Source: DASXMR01 sp036495525 (GTDB taxonomy: Bacteria > Actinomycetota > Actinomycetes > Streptosporangiales > Streptosporangiaceae). Taken from it: a DNA stretch of 64,000 bases. Positions 9,256 through 18,267 of the stretch are shown one piece after another (position 1 is the stretch's first letter; every line of letters starts with the position of its first letter). The translations under genes were made by a program, and so were the position numbers. The stretch lies in NCBI GenBank assembly GCA_036495525.1, contig DASXMR010000023.1, positions 124,001 to 188,000 on the forward strand. The letters run 5' to 3'. Under the pieces are notes generated by a model, which searched no databases, was not told the DNA's origin, and saw nothing but the letters and a program-made list of their open reading frames with translations.

Positions 9256-10008
9256 TCAGCGCGGCAGCGCCCGCCCCCGCCCGGCAGCCAGCCGGGTGCC
9301 GCCGATGTCCGCCCGCTGGCCCCTGGCGTACCCGGCGCCGTAGCCGGAGCCCGAGTAGGTCAGCCTGGTGCCGCGGGTCACCGGGTAGGCCTGCTCGGCG
9401 TTCCTGCGGATCACCAGCGACCGGTCGGCCAGCACCAGCGCGGTGCGCGAGTCCTGGCCGCCCGATGGACCGCCAGCCTGGCAGGCGGCGGCGTGCTCGG
9501 CGGCGCGGACCCTGCTGATCACCGCGGTGCAGAAGCCGAGCAGCCAGCTGCGCCGCCAGGCGCGCGGGCTGCTCGACCAGTCGGGCACCCTGGCGCCGGC
9601 CAGCCCGTGCCACATCTGGATCAGCACGGAGGTGTAGAGCATGTCCGTGCGCTCGATGTCCGAGGCGTAGCCGAACACGTGCACCCGGCTGCCCGGCCGC
9701 TCGCTGGGGATCAGCACGCACTGGCAGCGCAGCGCTGACCCGAGCCCGCACAGCAGGTGCGCCTTCACCCGCGCCCAGGGATTCTCGATGTCGAGCATCC
9801 GGCTGGACGGCCGGTCGGTCTCTGGCCGCTCGGCAGCCAGCAGCGCCCGGTCGATCCCGTACTTGGCCATCAGCTCGGCGGCCTTCGCGGTCAGCGCCTG
9901 CGCCTCAGGCGGCGCGACGCTCTCGTCCTCGGCCTTGGCCAGCAGCTTGCGCACCCGGTCGAGCAGCCGGGCGGGCGTCTCAGTACTTGGCGAGCCGGTA
10001 GTCAGCAA
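9256..10008 (-). CDS. DUF2786 domain protein
   Basis: The N-terminus (LLDRVRKLLAKAEDESVAP, then ALTAKAAELMAKYGI) is a clear DUF2786 domain, found in many actinobacteria and phages and of unknown function. The remaining 200 residues are rich in Arg and Trp and have a conserved SDIERTDMLYTSV-type helix typical of the domain that follows DUF2786. I chose a TTG start at 10008 because AGGGAG lies 5 bases before it. A longer frame reaching 10245 would run across the rpe start and has unlike composition. It is divergent from rpe, with 130 bp between them. No enzyme motif can be named. Confidence 0.8.
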   Translation of the reverse strand: MLTTGSPSTETPARLLDRVRKLLAKAEDESVAPPEAQALTAKAAELMAKYGIDRALLAAERPETDRPSSRMLDIENPWARVKAHLLCGLGSALRCQCVLIPSERPGSRVHVFGYASDIERTDMLYTSVLIQMWHGLAGARVPDWSSSPRAWRRSWLLGFCTAVISRVRAAEHAAACQAGGPSGGQDSRTALVLADRSLVIRRNAEQAYPVTRGTRLTYSGSGYGAGYARGQRADIGGTRLAAGRGRALPR

Positions 10009-10138
10009 GCGGTCTCCCTGGCGTGAGGTTGTTCGAATACAGGTGCGAACGTAGCCGGCCCGGCTGACACTCGCCGTCGCGGCGCACCCGGCCGCGCCGG
10101 CCTCCAGGCTGGCACGCGGCGGCCTAGACTCGGCCGAT

Positions 10139-10828
10139 ATGACACTCCGGATCGCGCCGAGCGTGCTGGCCGCCGACTTCGCCAGGCTCGCCGACGACGC
10201 AGCGTCCGTCGCCGGCGAGGCCGACCTGCTGCACGTGGACGTCATGGACGGTCACTTCGTGCCGAACCTTACCGTCGGCCTGCCGGTCGTCGAGGCGCTG
10301 CTGCGGCACGCGAGCATGCCGCTCGACTGTCACCTGATGATCTCGGATCCTGACCGCTGGGCGCCCGGCTACGCCGAGGCCGGCGCGGGCAACGTCACCA
10401 TCCACGCCGAGGCGGCCGCGGCCCCGGTTCGCACGCTTCGGACGATCAGGGCGGCCGGTGCCAGGGCCGGTCTGGCGATCAACCCAGGCACGCCGGTCGA
10501 CCGGGTCACCGACTTGCAGCCCGAGGTGGACATGCTGCTGCTGATGACCGTGGAGCCGGGATTCGGCGGGCAGCACTTCCTTGACCTCGTGCTGCCGAAG
10601 GTCCGCCGTGCCCGCGAGCTGATCAGCACCTCGGGCGGGTCGGTCTGGCTGCAGGTGGATGGCGGGGTGGGCGAGGAGACCATCGGCCGCTGCGCGGAGG
10701 CCGGGGCCGATGTGTTCGTGGCCGGCTCGGCCGTCTTCGGCACCAGCGACCCGGCCGGCGCGGTGGCCGCGCTGCGCAAGCTCGCCGCCGCCGCGCGGGG
10801 CGGTCGCCATGATCGCGGGACCTGCTGA
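10139..10828 (+). CDS. rpe: Ribulose-phosphate 3-epimerase
   Basis: Interconverts ribulose 5-phosphate and xylulose 5-phosphate in the pentose phosphate pathway. The TIM barrel carries LHVDVMDGHFVPNLTVG (metal-binding and catalytic Asp), HLMISDPDRW, MTVEPGFGGQ and VDGGVGEET (second catalytic Asp), in the usual order. Length is 229 aa. In many actinobacteria rpe sits directly between rsmB and the rib genes; here the rib genes resume only about 9 kb downstream. Confidence 0.97.
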   Translation: MTLRIAPSVLAADFARLADDAASVAGEADLLHVDVMDGHFVPNLTVGLPVVEALLRHASMPLDCHLMISDPDRWAPGYAEAGAGNVTIHAEAAAAPVRTLRTIRAAGARAGLAINPGTPVDRVTDLQPEVDMLLLMTVEPGFGGQHFLDLVLPKVRRARELISTSGGSVWLQVDGGVGEETIGRCAEAGADVFVAGSAVFGTSDPAGAVAALRKLAAAARGGRHDRGTC

Positions 10829-10887
10829 CCGCCGGCGTGCCGGCCACCGGCGTGCTGGCCACCGGCGTGCTGGCCGGCGGCGTGCTG
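10827..10887. repeat. Four tandem 15-base repeats downstream of rpe
   Basis: Units close to GCCACCGGCGTGCTG follow the rpe stop codon directly. The reverse complement resembles the STPAA-coding 15-mers in the gene after priA (about 2222-2251), so this may be a small dispersed repeat. The 196-base gap to the next start holds no other feature that I recognise. Confidence 0.7.
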
Positions 10888-11024
10888 ACCGCTGGCTGGC
10901 GGTCTTGATCGTGCCGCGGTTTCGCCGGCGGCTGTCGATCCGGGCGCCGGCCGCCCGTCGGGATTAGTAGGCGGGCGCTGCGCCCGCAGGTTCTGTGCAG
11001 GGCAAGATAACGAAGGAGATCGTC

Positions 11025-11372
11025 ATGGCTGAGTACGCGATCCTGATCTACGAGGATGCCAGCGCCTACGTAGACCCGTCGCCTGAGGTCTGGCGGCAGA
11101 CCATGGAGGCGCACACCCGCTTCCCTGAGCAGGTCGCCGACAAGGGCGGCAAGATCACTGGCGGCAAGGCGCTGCAGTCGGCCGGCACGGCGACCACCGT
11201 CCGCAGCGACGTGGTGACCGACGGCCCGTTCGCCGACACCAAGGAGGCCCTCGGCGGCTTCTACCTGATCGAGGCCCGCGACCTGGACCACGCGCTGGAG
11301 ATCGCCAAGCTGTGCCCGGCGCCGTTCGGCGGCGTCGAGGTCCGGCCCGTGTGGGACACCTCCGGCGGCTGA
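11025..11372 (+). CDS. DGPF (YCII-related) domain protein
   Basis: A 115-aa protein of the YCII/DGPF family, with the signature TDGPFADTKEALGGFYLIEA in the C-terminal half. These proteins have a ferredoxin-like fold and no settled biochemical role, but are the standard partners of ECF42 sigma factors. The ATG at 11025 is preceded by GAAGGAG, so the in-frame ATG 30 bases upstream is not used. The downstream sigma factor gene overlaps its 3' end, which implies translational coupling. Confidence 0.92.
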   Translation: MAEYAILIYEDASAYVDPSPEVWRQTMEAHTRFPEQVADKGGKITGGKALQSAGTATTVRSDVVTDGPFADTKEALGGFYLIEARDLDHALEIAKLCPAPFGGVEVRPVWDTSGG

Positions 11373-12651
11373 CCGCGAAGGTGGCCGACGCCGCAGCGCG
11401 CGCCGCGCTGGCCGAAGCGCACCGTCGCGAGTGGGCCTTCGTGCTCGCCGCGACGGTGCGCGTGGCGCGCGACATCGACCTCGCCGAGGAGTGCGTGCAG
11501 GACGCCTACGTCGCCGCGCTTGACGCGTGGACCAGGCAGGGCGTGCCGCGCAGTCCTGGCGCCTGGCTGACCACCGCGGCCCGCCGCCGGGCGCTCGACG
11601 CGCTGCGCCGTGACCGCACGCTGCGCAGCAAGCTGCCGCTGCTGGTGGAGCCAGCGCAGGAGCCCGAGCCCGGCGGCCGGGGCGCGATCGACGAGATCGG
11701 CGACGACCGGCTCGCGCTGATCTTCACCTGCTGCCACCCGGCGCTCGCGGTAGAGGCACAGGTGGCGCTCACGCTGCGGCTGCTCTGCGGGCTGAGCACG
11801 GCGGAAATAGCCCGCGCGTTCCTGGTCTCCGAGGCGACCATGGCGGCGCGGGTGACCAGGGCGAAGAAGAAGATCTCCGCGGCGCGCATCCCGTACCGGG
11901 TGCCGGGTGCCGCTGAGCTGCCCGACCGGCTGGACGCGGCGCTGACCGTGGTGCACCTGCTGTACACCACGGGTCATGCAGCGCCGGCCGGCCTGGCCTG
12001 GTCCGCGCGGACCTGGTCGAGCGGGCCATCGCCCTGGCCAGGATGCTCTGCCGGCTGATGCCCGACGAGAGCGAGGCAGCAGGCCTGCTCGCGCTGCTGC
12101 TGATGTCAGACGCGCGCCGGGCGACCAGGACCGACGACAGCGGCCAGCTGGTGCTGCTCGCCGATCAGGACCGGTCCCGCTGGGATCGCGACGCGATCGC
12201 CGAGGGCACCGCGCTGGTGGCTGGCGCGCTGCGCGGCGGCCGGGCTGGCCGGTTCGCGCTGCAGGCCGCGATCGACGCGGTGCACGCCAGCGCGCCTGGC
12301 TACGACCAGACCGACTGGCCGCGGCTGCTGCTGCTGTACGACGACCTGCAGCGGTCCTGGCCATCCCCGGTGGTGGCGCTGAACCGCGCCGCGGTGCGCG
12401 CCATGGTCGATGGCCCGGCCGCCGCCCTGGCCGACATCGCCGAGCTGGAGCAGGATGCGCGGCTGTCCGGCTACCGTTACCTGCCGGCGGCCAAGGCTGA
12501 CCTGCTGCGGCGGCTCGGCAGGCTTGCTGAGGCGGCAGCGGCCTACCGCGAGGCCCTTGATCTTTCCGAGAACGCGGCCGAGCTGGCTTTCCTGAGCCGT
12601 CGCCTCGCCGAGGTGTCCGGTGCTGACGTGCCCTGCGGGCCGCCGCCCTAG
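11351..12651 (+). pseudogene. ECF42-type sigma factor, split by a -1 frameshift near 11993-11997
   Basis: The first frame (11351 to 12058) codes the sigma2 region (ECVQDAYVAALDAW, with PRSPGAWLTTAARRRALDALRR) and the sigma4 region (LRLLCGLSTAEIARAFLVSEATMAARVTRAKKKI), then YTTGHAAPAG. The family continues with LVRADLVERA...LMPDE...LLALLLM, and exactly this is found in another frame from 11998 to 12651, with the long helical, TPR-like C-terminal domain that defines ECF42. Five bases separate the two halves where six are expected, so one base is missing, next to a GGCCTGGCCTGG repeat prone to slippage. It may be a real inactivation or a sequencing error. GTG at 11351 overlaps the DGPF gene. If intact, the protein would be about 433 aa. 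Confidence 0.85.
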
Positions 12652-12724
12652 CGCCGGCGGCGGTCAGGGCCAGGCGGGCCAGCTGCGGCTTCTGGTCGTG
12701 GCAGCGCCGGGTCTCGGCGACAAT

Positions 12725-15244
12725 ATGCAGATGAGCGCCGCTATAGCCGGATCAGTGCTGCCAGCTGGCGCGCAGCTGTCAGTATCCGGGCTTGCCGTGC
12801 GCTACGGCCTAGTGACGGCGCTTGCCGGGGTTGACCTCGAGGTGCGGCCGGGCGAGCTGGTCGCCCTGGCTGGCGAGAACGGCGCTGGCAAGACCAGCCT
12901 GGTCCGCTGCCTCTCCGGCGACATGGCCGCCAGCAGCGGGTCCATCTGGCTCGACGGGCGGCCGCTGGCCGCCGGTCCGCTCGCCGCCCGGCGCCGCGGT
13001 GTGTCGGTGGTATGGCAGGACCTGGCGCTGTGCGACAACCTGGACATCGCCGCCAATCTCATGCTCGGCCGGGAGCGGCGCGGCCACCTGCTGTCCGACA
13101 CCCGGATGCACTCCCAGGCTGCCAGGATGCTCGCCAGGCTCGGCGTGCCGCTGCGCGATACCACCCGCAGCGCGCAGTCGCTGTCTGGCGGTCAGCGCCA
13201 GCTCATCGCCGTGGCCAGGGCGCTTGGCCAGGGCGGCCGGCTGCTGCTGCTGGACGAGCCGACGGCCGCCCTCGGCGTCACCGAGTCCGCGCTGGTTGAG
13301 GAGCTGATCCTGCGGCTGCGCGAGCAGGGCGTGACGATCCTGCTCGCCTGTCATGACATCGACCAGATGTTCCGGCTGGCCGACAGGATCGTGGTGCTGC
13401 GGCACGGCCGGGTAGCGGGCTCAGTCGCGCCGAGCGAGGTGCACCCTGACGACGTGGCCGCGCTGGTCTCCGGGCAGAAGGTGGACTCCTCGGCCCGCCG
13501 CCAGCTGATCCGCCTGCACGGCCTGGCCGACCGGCTGGTGTCGGCGAACCCGTCGTCGAGCCTGTCGCTGATCCTGTCCGCGCTTGGTGCCGCGCTCGGC
13601 AGCGAGCGGCTGTGCATCCACCTGCAGTCCGGCGGATCGCTGGTCTGCGCCGCCTCACTCGGCCTGCCACCGCCGCTGCTCGCTGCCTGGTCACAGCTGC
13701 CGTCAGGACCCGGCGGCGGCCCGGTCGGGATTGCCGCCGCCGGAGAGGAGCCGGTGGTCGAGGAGAACGTGCAGTCGGCGGTCTCCTGGGCCGCGTTCAG
13801 CGACGTGGCCAGGACCGCCAAGGTGGCCAGCTCATGGTCGGTGCCGGTGCAAGGGCCCGGCGGCCTGCTCGGCGTCATCACCGTCTTCCGGGCGATGACT
13901 GGCCGGCCGCAGCGCGACGACCTGGATCTGGTCACCCTTTACGCCGGCTACGCGGCGAGCGCGATCGAGCGGGACCGGCTGCTGGAGGAGGTGACGGCGC
14001 GCAACCGGGTGCTGGAGACGATCCGGGAGATGCTGGAGACGCTGGCTGGCCCCATCCCGGTCCCCGACGGGCTCGGCATCGCCCTGGCCGCGCTGCGCCG
14101 CGGCCTGCAGGCCGGCGAGGTGGCCCTGGTCGTCCGGCCGCCCGGCGAACAGGCCGGCTGCCGCGCCTTCGCCGGCCCGGCCGGCCAGCGCAAGCCGGCC
14201 AGTCAGCAGGCCGGGCTGCTGGCGCCGGATCAAGTCCGCGTCGGGCTGTCGGGCGGTGACGGCGCGGCGGTGCGCAGCGCAGCCCCCGGCGGCGCCGAGG
14301 TGCTGTCGGTCGCGCTTGCTGCGCCCGGCGGCGCGGCCGCGCTGATGGCCAGCTGGCCCGGCGGCCCGCTGCCGGCCGACGCCACCGCGCTGATGGAGGA
14401 CGCCGCGCACTCGGTCCGGCTGGCGCTCGAGCGCGAGGAGGCACTGCTCGCGCACCAGGAGGCCACCACGCTGCGCCGCTCGCAGGAGCTGCAGCGCGGC
14501 TTCCTGTCCCGGCTGAGCCATGAGCTGCGCACCCCGCTGACCGCTATCAGGGGCTACGCCACCAGCCTGCTGCAGCCGGACGTGACCTGGGACAGCGAGT
14601 CGCAGCAGCGCTTCCTCACCCGGATCGCCACCGAGTCGGCCAGGCTCGGCCGGCTGGTCGACGACCTGCTCGACTTCTCCGCCATCGAGTCGGGCATCAT
14701 GCGGCTGCAGCGCGACTGGTGCGACCTGCCGCTGGTGCTGGAGGCGGCCGTCGCCTGCCTGCCCCCGTCCAGCGCCGCCCGGGTGAGCGTGCGGTGCGAC
14801 GCCGACCTGCCGGTGGTGTGGGCCGATCATGATCGCCTAGAGCAGGTCTTCGTGAACCTGCTGGGCAACGCCATCGGGCACAACCCGCCGGGAACCGAGG
14901 TCTGGGTCAGCGCCAGCGCCGCCGAGTCGGCTGGAGTGCTGGTCAGCGTCACCGACGACGGCGGCGGGCTGCCGCCGGAGGTCGCGCTCGCGCCGTTCGA
15001 GCCGATGCGGCGGCGCACCCCGACGGCCGGGGCCGGCCTCGGCCTGTCGATCTCGCGCGGCATCGTCGCCGCGCACGGCGGCCGGATCGAGATGACCAGG
15101 CCCGAGCGGGGCACCTGCTTCCGCGTCTACCTGCCGGTCGAGCTGCCGGCCAGGCCCGCGCCGGCCGGCCAGCTGCCCGTGGCCGGCCCGACCCGCCGGG
15201 CACGCTGGCCCGGCGCCGAAAGCGAGGTCTCCCGCCGTGCCTGA
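12725..15244 (+). CDS. ABC ATPase-GAF-histidine kinase fusion protein
   Basis: Residues about 16-250 are a sugar-importer-type ABC ATPase with every motif intact: Walker A GENGAGKTS, Q-loop VVWQD, signature LSGGQRQ, Walker B LLLLDEP and the switch His in ACHD. Then follow a GAF domain (about 260-430), a second degenerate GAF-like region (about 440-570), and a histidine kinase with H-box FLSRLSHELRTPLTAIRG (His599), N-box NLLGNAIGHNPPG, and G-boxes TDDGGGLPPE and AGAGLGLSIS. There is no membrane segment, so it is cytosolic unless docked to a permease. The ABC part is close to the ATPase encoded 4.6 kb downstream (shared QDLALxDNLDI and NxMLGRE). It overlaps the response regulator by 8 bp. The ATG at 12725 is chosen to begin just before the ABC domain; ATG 12731 is also possible. 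Confidence 0.9.
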   Translation: MQMSAAIAGSVLPAGAQLSVSGLAVRYGLVTALAGVDLEVRPGELVALAGENGAGKTSLVRCLSGDMAASSGSIWLDGRPLAAGPLAARRRGVSVVWQDLALCDNLDIAANLMLGRERRGHLLSDTRMHSQAARMLARLGVPLRDTTRSAQSLSGGQRQLIAVARALGQGGRLLLLDEPTAALGVTESALVEELILRLREQGVTILLACHDIDQMFRLADRIVVLRHGRVAGSVAPSEVHPDDVAALVSGQKVDSSARRQLIRLHGLADRLVSANPSSSLSLILSALGAALGSERLCIHLQSGGSLVCAASLGLPPPLLAAWSQLPSGPGGGPVGIAAAGEEPVVEENVQSAVSWAAFSDVARTAKVASSWSVPVQGPGGLLGVITVFRAMTGRPQRDDLDLVTLYAGYAASAIERDRLLEEVTARNRVLETIREMLETLAGPIPVPDGLGIALAALRRGLQAGEVALVVRPPGEQAGCRAFAGPAGQRKPASQQAGLLAPDQVRVGLSGGDGAAVRSAAPGGAEVLSVALAAPGGAAALMASWPGGPLPADATALMEDAAHSVRLALEREEALLAHQEATTLRRSQELQRGFLSRLSHELRTPLTAIRGYATSLLQPDVTWDSESQQRFLTRIATESARLGRLVDDLLDFSAIESGIMRLQRDWCDLPLVLEAAVACLPPSSAARVSVRCDADLPVVWADHDRLEQVFVNLLGNAIGHNPPGTEVWVSASAAESAGVLVSVTDDGGGLPPEVALAPFEPMRRRTPTAGAGLGLSISRGIVAAHGGRIEMTRPERGTCFRVYLPVELPARPAPAGQLPVAGPTRRARWPGAESEVSRRA

Positions 15245-15941
15245 CCAGCCAGCGCACACCAGGGCGCTCGTGGTGGAGGACGACCCGAACATCGTCGACC
15301 TGATCCGCTCGAACCTGGCCGTGCGCGGATACGACACGGTGGTGTCGGCCGACGGGGCGCGGGCGCTCAACCTGCTGGAGACCGAGGCACCGGACATCGT
15401 GCTGCTCGACCTCATGCTGCCGGAGATCGACGGCTTCGAGCTGTGCCGGCTGATCCGTGAGCGGTCCGCCGTCGCGATCATCGTGGTGTCGGCTAGGGGC
15501 GGCGAGCGGGACAAGGTGACCGCGCTGAACGTCGGCGCTGACGACTACATGACCAAGCCGTTCAGCATCGAGGAGCTGCTGGCCAGGATCACCGCCACGC
15601 TGCGCCGCACCAGGCCGGCCGCCGAGCCGGACAGCGCCCCGCCGGTGATCACGATCGGCGAGCTGGAGATTGACCTGGCAGGGCAGCAGGTCAGCCGCTC
15701 CGGGGTGGCGGTGCACCTGACGCCGACCGAGTTCGCGCTGCTGCGCGAGCTGGCGATCAACCGGGGCAAGCTGCTGACCCACGCGCACCTGCTGCGCCGG
15801 GTGTGGGGCCACGGTTACGCGACCGAGACCGAGTACGTCCGGGTCTACGTCCGGCGGCTGAGGGCCAAGCTGGAGGCCGACGGCGGCGCGCCGCTGATCC
15901 TGACCCAGCCCAGGGCCGGCTACCGGATCGCGGCCGAATGA
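15237..15941 (+). CDS. OmpR/PhoB-family response regulator
   Basis: The receiver domain (residues about 10-122) contains the acidic pair ED (15-16), phosphoacceptor Asp58 in VLLDLMLPEIDG, and the conserved Lys in MTKPF. The C-terminal winged helix (about 135-232) ends in ETEYVRVYVRRLRAKLE and ILTQPRAGYRI, typical of OmpR/PhoB. Length is 234 aa. The GTG start overlaps the kinase stop by 8 bp, so the two are a cognate pair. The direct repeats just downstream, before the sugar-binding protein gene, are its likely target; this is inferred from position and repeat spacing. Confidence 0.95.
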   Translation: MPDQPAHTRALVVEDDPNIVDLIRSNLAVRGYDTVVSADGARALNLLETEAPDIVLLDLMLPEIDGFELCRLIRERSAVAIIVVSARGGERDKVTALNVGADDYMTKPFSIEELLARITATLRRTRPAAEPDSAPPVITIGELEIDLAGQQVSRSGVAVHLTPTEFALLRELAINRGKLLTHAHLLRRVWGHGYATETEYVRVYVRRLRAKLEADGGAPLILTQPRAGYRIAAE

Positions 15942-15948
15942 GCGCGCC

Positions 15949-16021
15949 GATGTTAACAACTTATTCACGACCCGGCGCAGATGTTAACGGCCACGTTCAC
16001 TGATGACGGTTTAACGTTCGG
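15949..16021. promoter_or_regulatory. Direct-repeat cluster, probable response regulator operator
   Basis: Directly after the response regulator gene there are three TTAAC-containing elements: GATGTTAAC at 15949-15957, GATGTTAAC at 15980-15988, and GGTTTAAC at 16008-16015. The first two are 31 bp apart (about three helical turns). Each is followed by a TTCAC element: GTTAAC to ATTCAC is 11 bp and GTTAAC to GTTCAC is 12 bp. OmpR/PhoB proteins bind 11-bp direct repeats, and actinobacterial PHO boxes use GTTCACC-like units. The cluster stands out as AT-rich in this genome and precedes the transporter genes. No clear -35/-10 pair could be fixed. Confidence 0.5.
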
Positions 16022-16109
16022 GGAGAACGGGCCCGGCTGCGGTGACTTCCCCGCGGAGCTTCGCTGAGTTGCGTCCCGGCACGTCCCGCCCTCCAGTGAG
16101 GTGGTTTAT

Positions 16110-17333
16110 TTGTACTCCGTGACCAGAAAGGCCGGCCTGACGGCAGCGATTGCCGCCAGCGCGGCGCTCGTCATCGCCGCCTGCGGCAGCAGCTCGAATT
16201 CGGGCAGCTCAGGCACCTCAGGCGGCGGCTCGGGCAACACCTCGGTGCCGTCGGTCAGCACCAGCTCCTTTACCCGTGATTTCTCGGCGATGTCGGCGCT
16301 TAAGGCGCTGGCCGCCAAGGGCAAGGGCAATGTCGGCGTCATTCTGCCCGACACGGTCTCCTCGGCCCGCTATACCGAATTCGACGCGCCGTACCTGACC
16401 AAGGCGCTCGAGGCGGCCGGGCTGAAATCCTCGCAGTTCACCGTCCAGAATGCGCAGGGCAGCGAGGCCACCGAGCTGAGTGACGCGCAGGCAGACATCA
16501 CCAAGGGCGCGACGGTCCTGATCATGGACCCGCTGACCTCAGGCGTGGGCGTGGCGATCGAGAAGTACGCCAAGGCGCACGGGGTCGCGGTGATCGACTA
16601 CGACCGGATCACCCTCGGCGGCAGCCGCTCTTACTACGTCAGCTTCAACAACGTCGAGGTTGGCAAGCTCATCGGCCAGGGCCTGGTCACGTGCGTCGCG
16701 AACTGGCATGTGAGCAAGCCGCACGTGCTGCTCATGTACGGCGACCCGACCGACAACAACGCGACGCTGTTCGGCCAGGGCTACAACGCCGTGCTCAAGC
16801 CGAAGTTCGACGGCGGCGGCTGGACCCAGGTCGGCAAGGCCGGCGGCACCTGGGACCCGCCGACGGCGGAGACCGAGTTCCAGGGCCAGCTCACCGCGCA
16901 CCGGGACATCAACGCGGTGCTGACGCCGAACGACGAGAACGCCGCGCCGATCATCCACTACCTGCAGACCCAGGGCGTCAAGCCGAAGACCTTCCCGGTG
17001 ACCGGCCAGGACGCCACGCTCGTCGGGCTGCAGAACATCCTGGGCGGCTACCAGTGCGGCACCGCCTATAAGCCGATCTACCTGGAGGCGCAGGCCGCCG
17101 CCGCGCTGGCGATGTACCTGCGGGCCGGGGACACCCCGCCGGCCGGGCTGGCGAACGGCAGCACCGCTGACACCGTGGGCAAGACCCAGGTACCGTCGGT
17201 GCTGCTCAAGCCCGAGTGGGTCACCGCCAAGAACATGAACGACACCATCATCGCCGACCAGTTCGTGCCGGCCTCGCAGCTGTGCACGGCCAAGTACAAG
17301 GCCGCCTGCCAGGCGGCGGGGATATCAGGATGA
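16110..17333 (+). CDS. Sugar ABC transporter substrate-binding lipoprotein (xylose/ribose-type)
   Basis: Binds a sugar outside the membrane and delivers it to the permease. A lipoprotein signal peptide ends at VIAACGSSS (lipidated Cys near residue 25), followed by a Ser/Gly linker. The mature part is a periplasmic-binding-protein type 1 fold like XylF (NVGVILPDTVSSARYTEFD, LIMDPLTSGVG, VIDYDRITLGG). The substrate cannot be told from sequence. GAGGTGG at 16098-16104 favours the TTG at 16110; a GTG at 16119 is the alternative. It is first of three transporter genes, after the operator-like repeats. Confidence 0.92.
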   Translation: MYSVTRKAGLTAAIAASAALVIAACGSSSNSGSSGTSGGGSGNTSVPSVSTSSFTRDFSAMSALKALAAKGKGNVGVILPDTVSSARYTEFDAPYLTKALEAAGLKSSQFTVQNAQGSEATELSDAQADITKGATVLIMDPLTSGVGVAIEKYAKAHGVAVIDYDRITLGGSRSYYVSFNNVEVGKLIGQGLVTCVANWHVSKPHVLLMYGDPTDNNATLFGQGYNAVLKPKFDGGGWTQVGKAGGTWDPPTAETEFQGQLTAHRDINAVLTPNDENAAPIIHYLQTQGVKPKTFPVTGQDATLVGLQNILGGYQCGTAYKPIYLEAQAAAALAMYLRAGDTPPAGLANGSTADTVGKTQVPSVLLKPEWVTAKNMNDTIIADQFVPASQLCTAKYKAACQAAGISG

Positions 17334-17367
17334 TCAATCCCGCAGCGACCGCCGCCGGACCGGCGAC

Positions 17368-18264
17368 GTGGTAGCAGCAGGTGCCGCAGATGGCGCCCGG
17401 CCCGGATCATCGGGCCGGGCGCCATCCGGCACGTCATCGGCCGGCACCGGGCCTGGCGCCGACGCCGGCCGGCCGCTGCTGCGGCTGCGCGCGCTCGGCA
17501 AGAACTTCGGCCCGGTGCAGGCGCTCGCGCAGGTGAGCCTCGACATTCCGGCCGGCCAGGTCACCGCGCTGGTCGGCGACAACGGGGCCGGCAAGTCCAC
17601 GCTGATCAAGACGATCGCGGGGATCTGGGAGCCGAGCAGCGGCGAGCTGATCTGGCAGGGCAGGCCGGTGCGCCTGCACGGCCCGGCTGATGCCGCCGGC
17701 CTCGGCATCGCCACCGTCTACCAGGACCTCGCGCTGGCCGACAACCTGGACATCGTGCAGAACATGATGCTCGGCCGGGAGAAGCTCAGGTACGGCCTGC
17801 TCGACGAAACCAGCATGGAGCTGACCGCCAAGCAGACCCTCGCCGACCTGCGGGTGACCACCGTGCGCAACATCCGCCAGCCGGTGGGCTCGCTGTCCGG
17901 CGGTCAGCGCCAGTCGGTCGCCGTGGCCAAGGCCGTGATGGCCGACGCCAGGCTGGTGATCATGGACGAGCCCACCGCCGCGCTGGGGGTGACGCAGACC
18001 GAGCTGGTGCTGAGCCTCATCGAGCGGCTCGCCGGCCGCGGCCACGCGGTGCTGCTGGTCTCGCATAACCTCAACGAGGTTTTCCGGGTAGCCGACCGGC
18101 TCGCCGTGCTCTACCTGGGCCGGCTCGCAGCTGCGGGACCGGCGGCGGAATTCGACACCCAGTCGGTGGTGGAGCTCATGACCACCGGGGCGTCGGCCAG
18201 GGTGGGCGAGAACGGCAAGGTCAGCGAGCCAGCGTCAGCCCGCGGCCAGGGCAGGGAGGGCTGA
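17368..18264 (+). CDS. Sugar ABC transporter ATP-binding protein, single ABC domain
   Basis: Energises sugar import. After a Gly/Ala/Ser-rich start of about 35 residues, one ABC domain shows Walker A GDNGAGKST, Q-loop TVYQD, signature LSGGQRQ, Walker B LVIMDEPTAAL and switch His in VSHN. XylG and RbsA have two fused ABC domains (about 500 aa); this protein has one (298 aa), like FrcA. A functional transporter thus needs a homodimer or a second ATPase partner; the closely similar ABC domain of the kinase fusion is a candidate. It lies 34 bp after the binding protein and 3 bp before the permease. Confidence 0.93.
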   Translation: MVAAGAADGARPGSSGRAPSGTSSAGTGPGADAGRPLLRLRALGKNFGPVQALAQVSLDIPAGQVTALVGDNGAGKSTLIKTIAGIWEPSSGELIWQGRPVRLHGPADAAGLGIATVYQDLALADNLDIVQNMMLGREKLRYGLLDETSMELTAKQTLADLRVTTVRNIRQPVGSLSGGQRQSVAVAKAVMADARLVIMDEPTAALGVTQTELVLSLIERLAGRGHAVLLVSHNLNEVFRVADRLAVLYLGRLAAAGPAAEFDTQSVVELMTTGASARVGENGKVSEPASARGQGREG

Positions 18265-18267
18265 GGC

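Noticed and set aside
10009..10245. 79-residue N-terminal extension of the DUF2786 protein
   Set aside because: It would cross the start of rpe on the other strand, has no ribosome-binding site, and adds nothing like the family; the TTG at 10008 has AGGGAG well placed.
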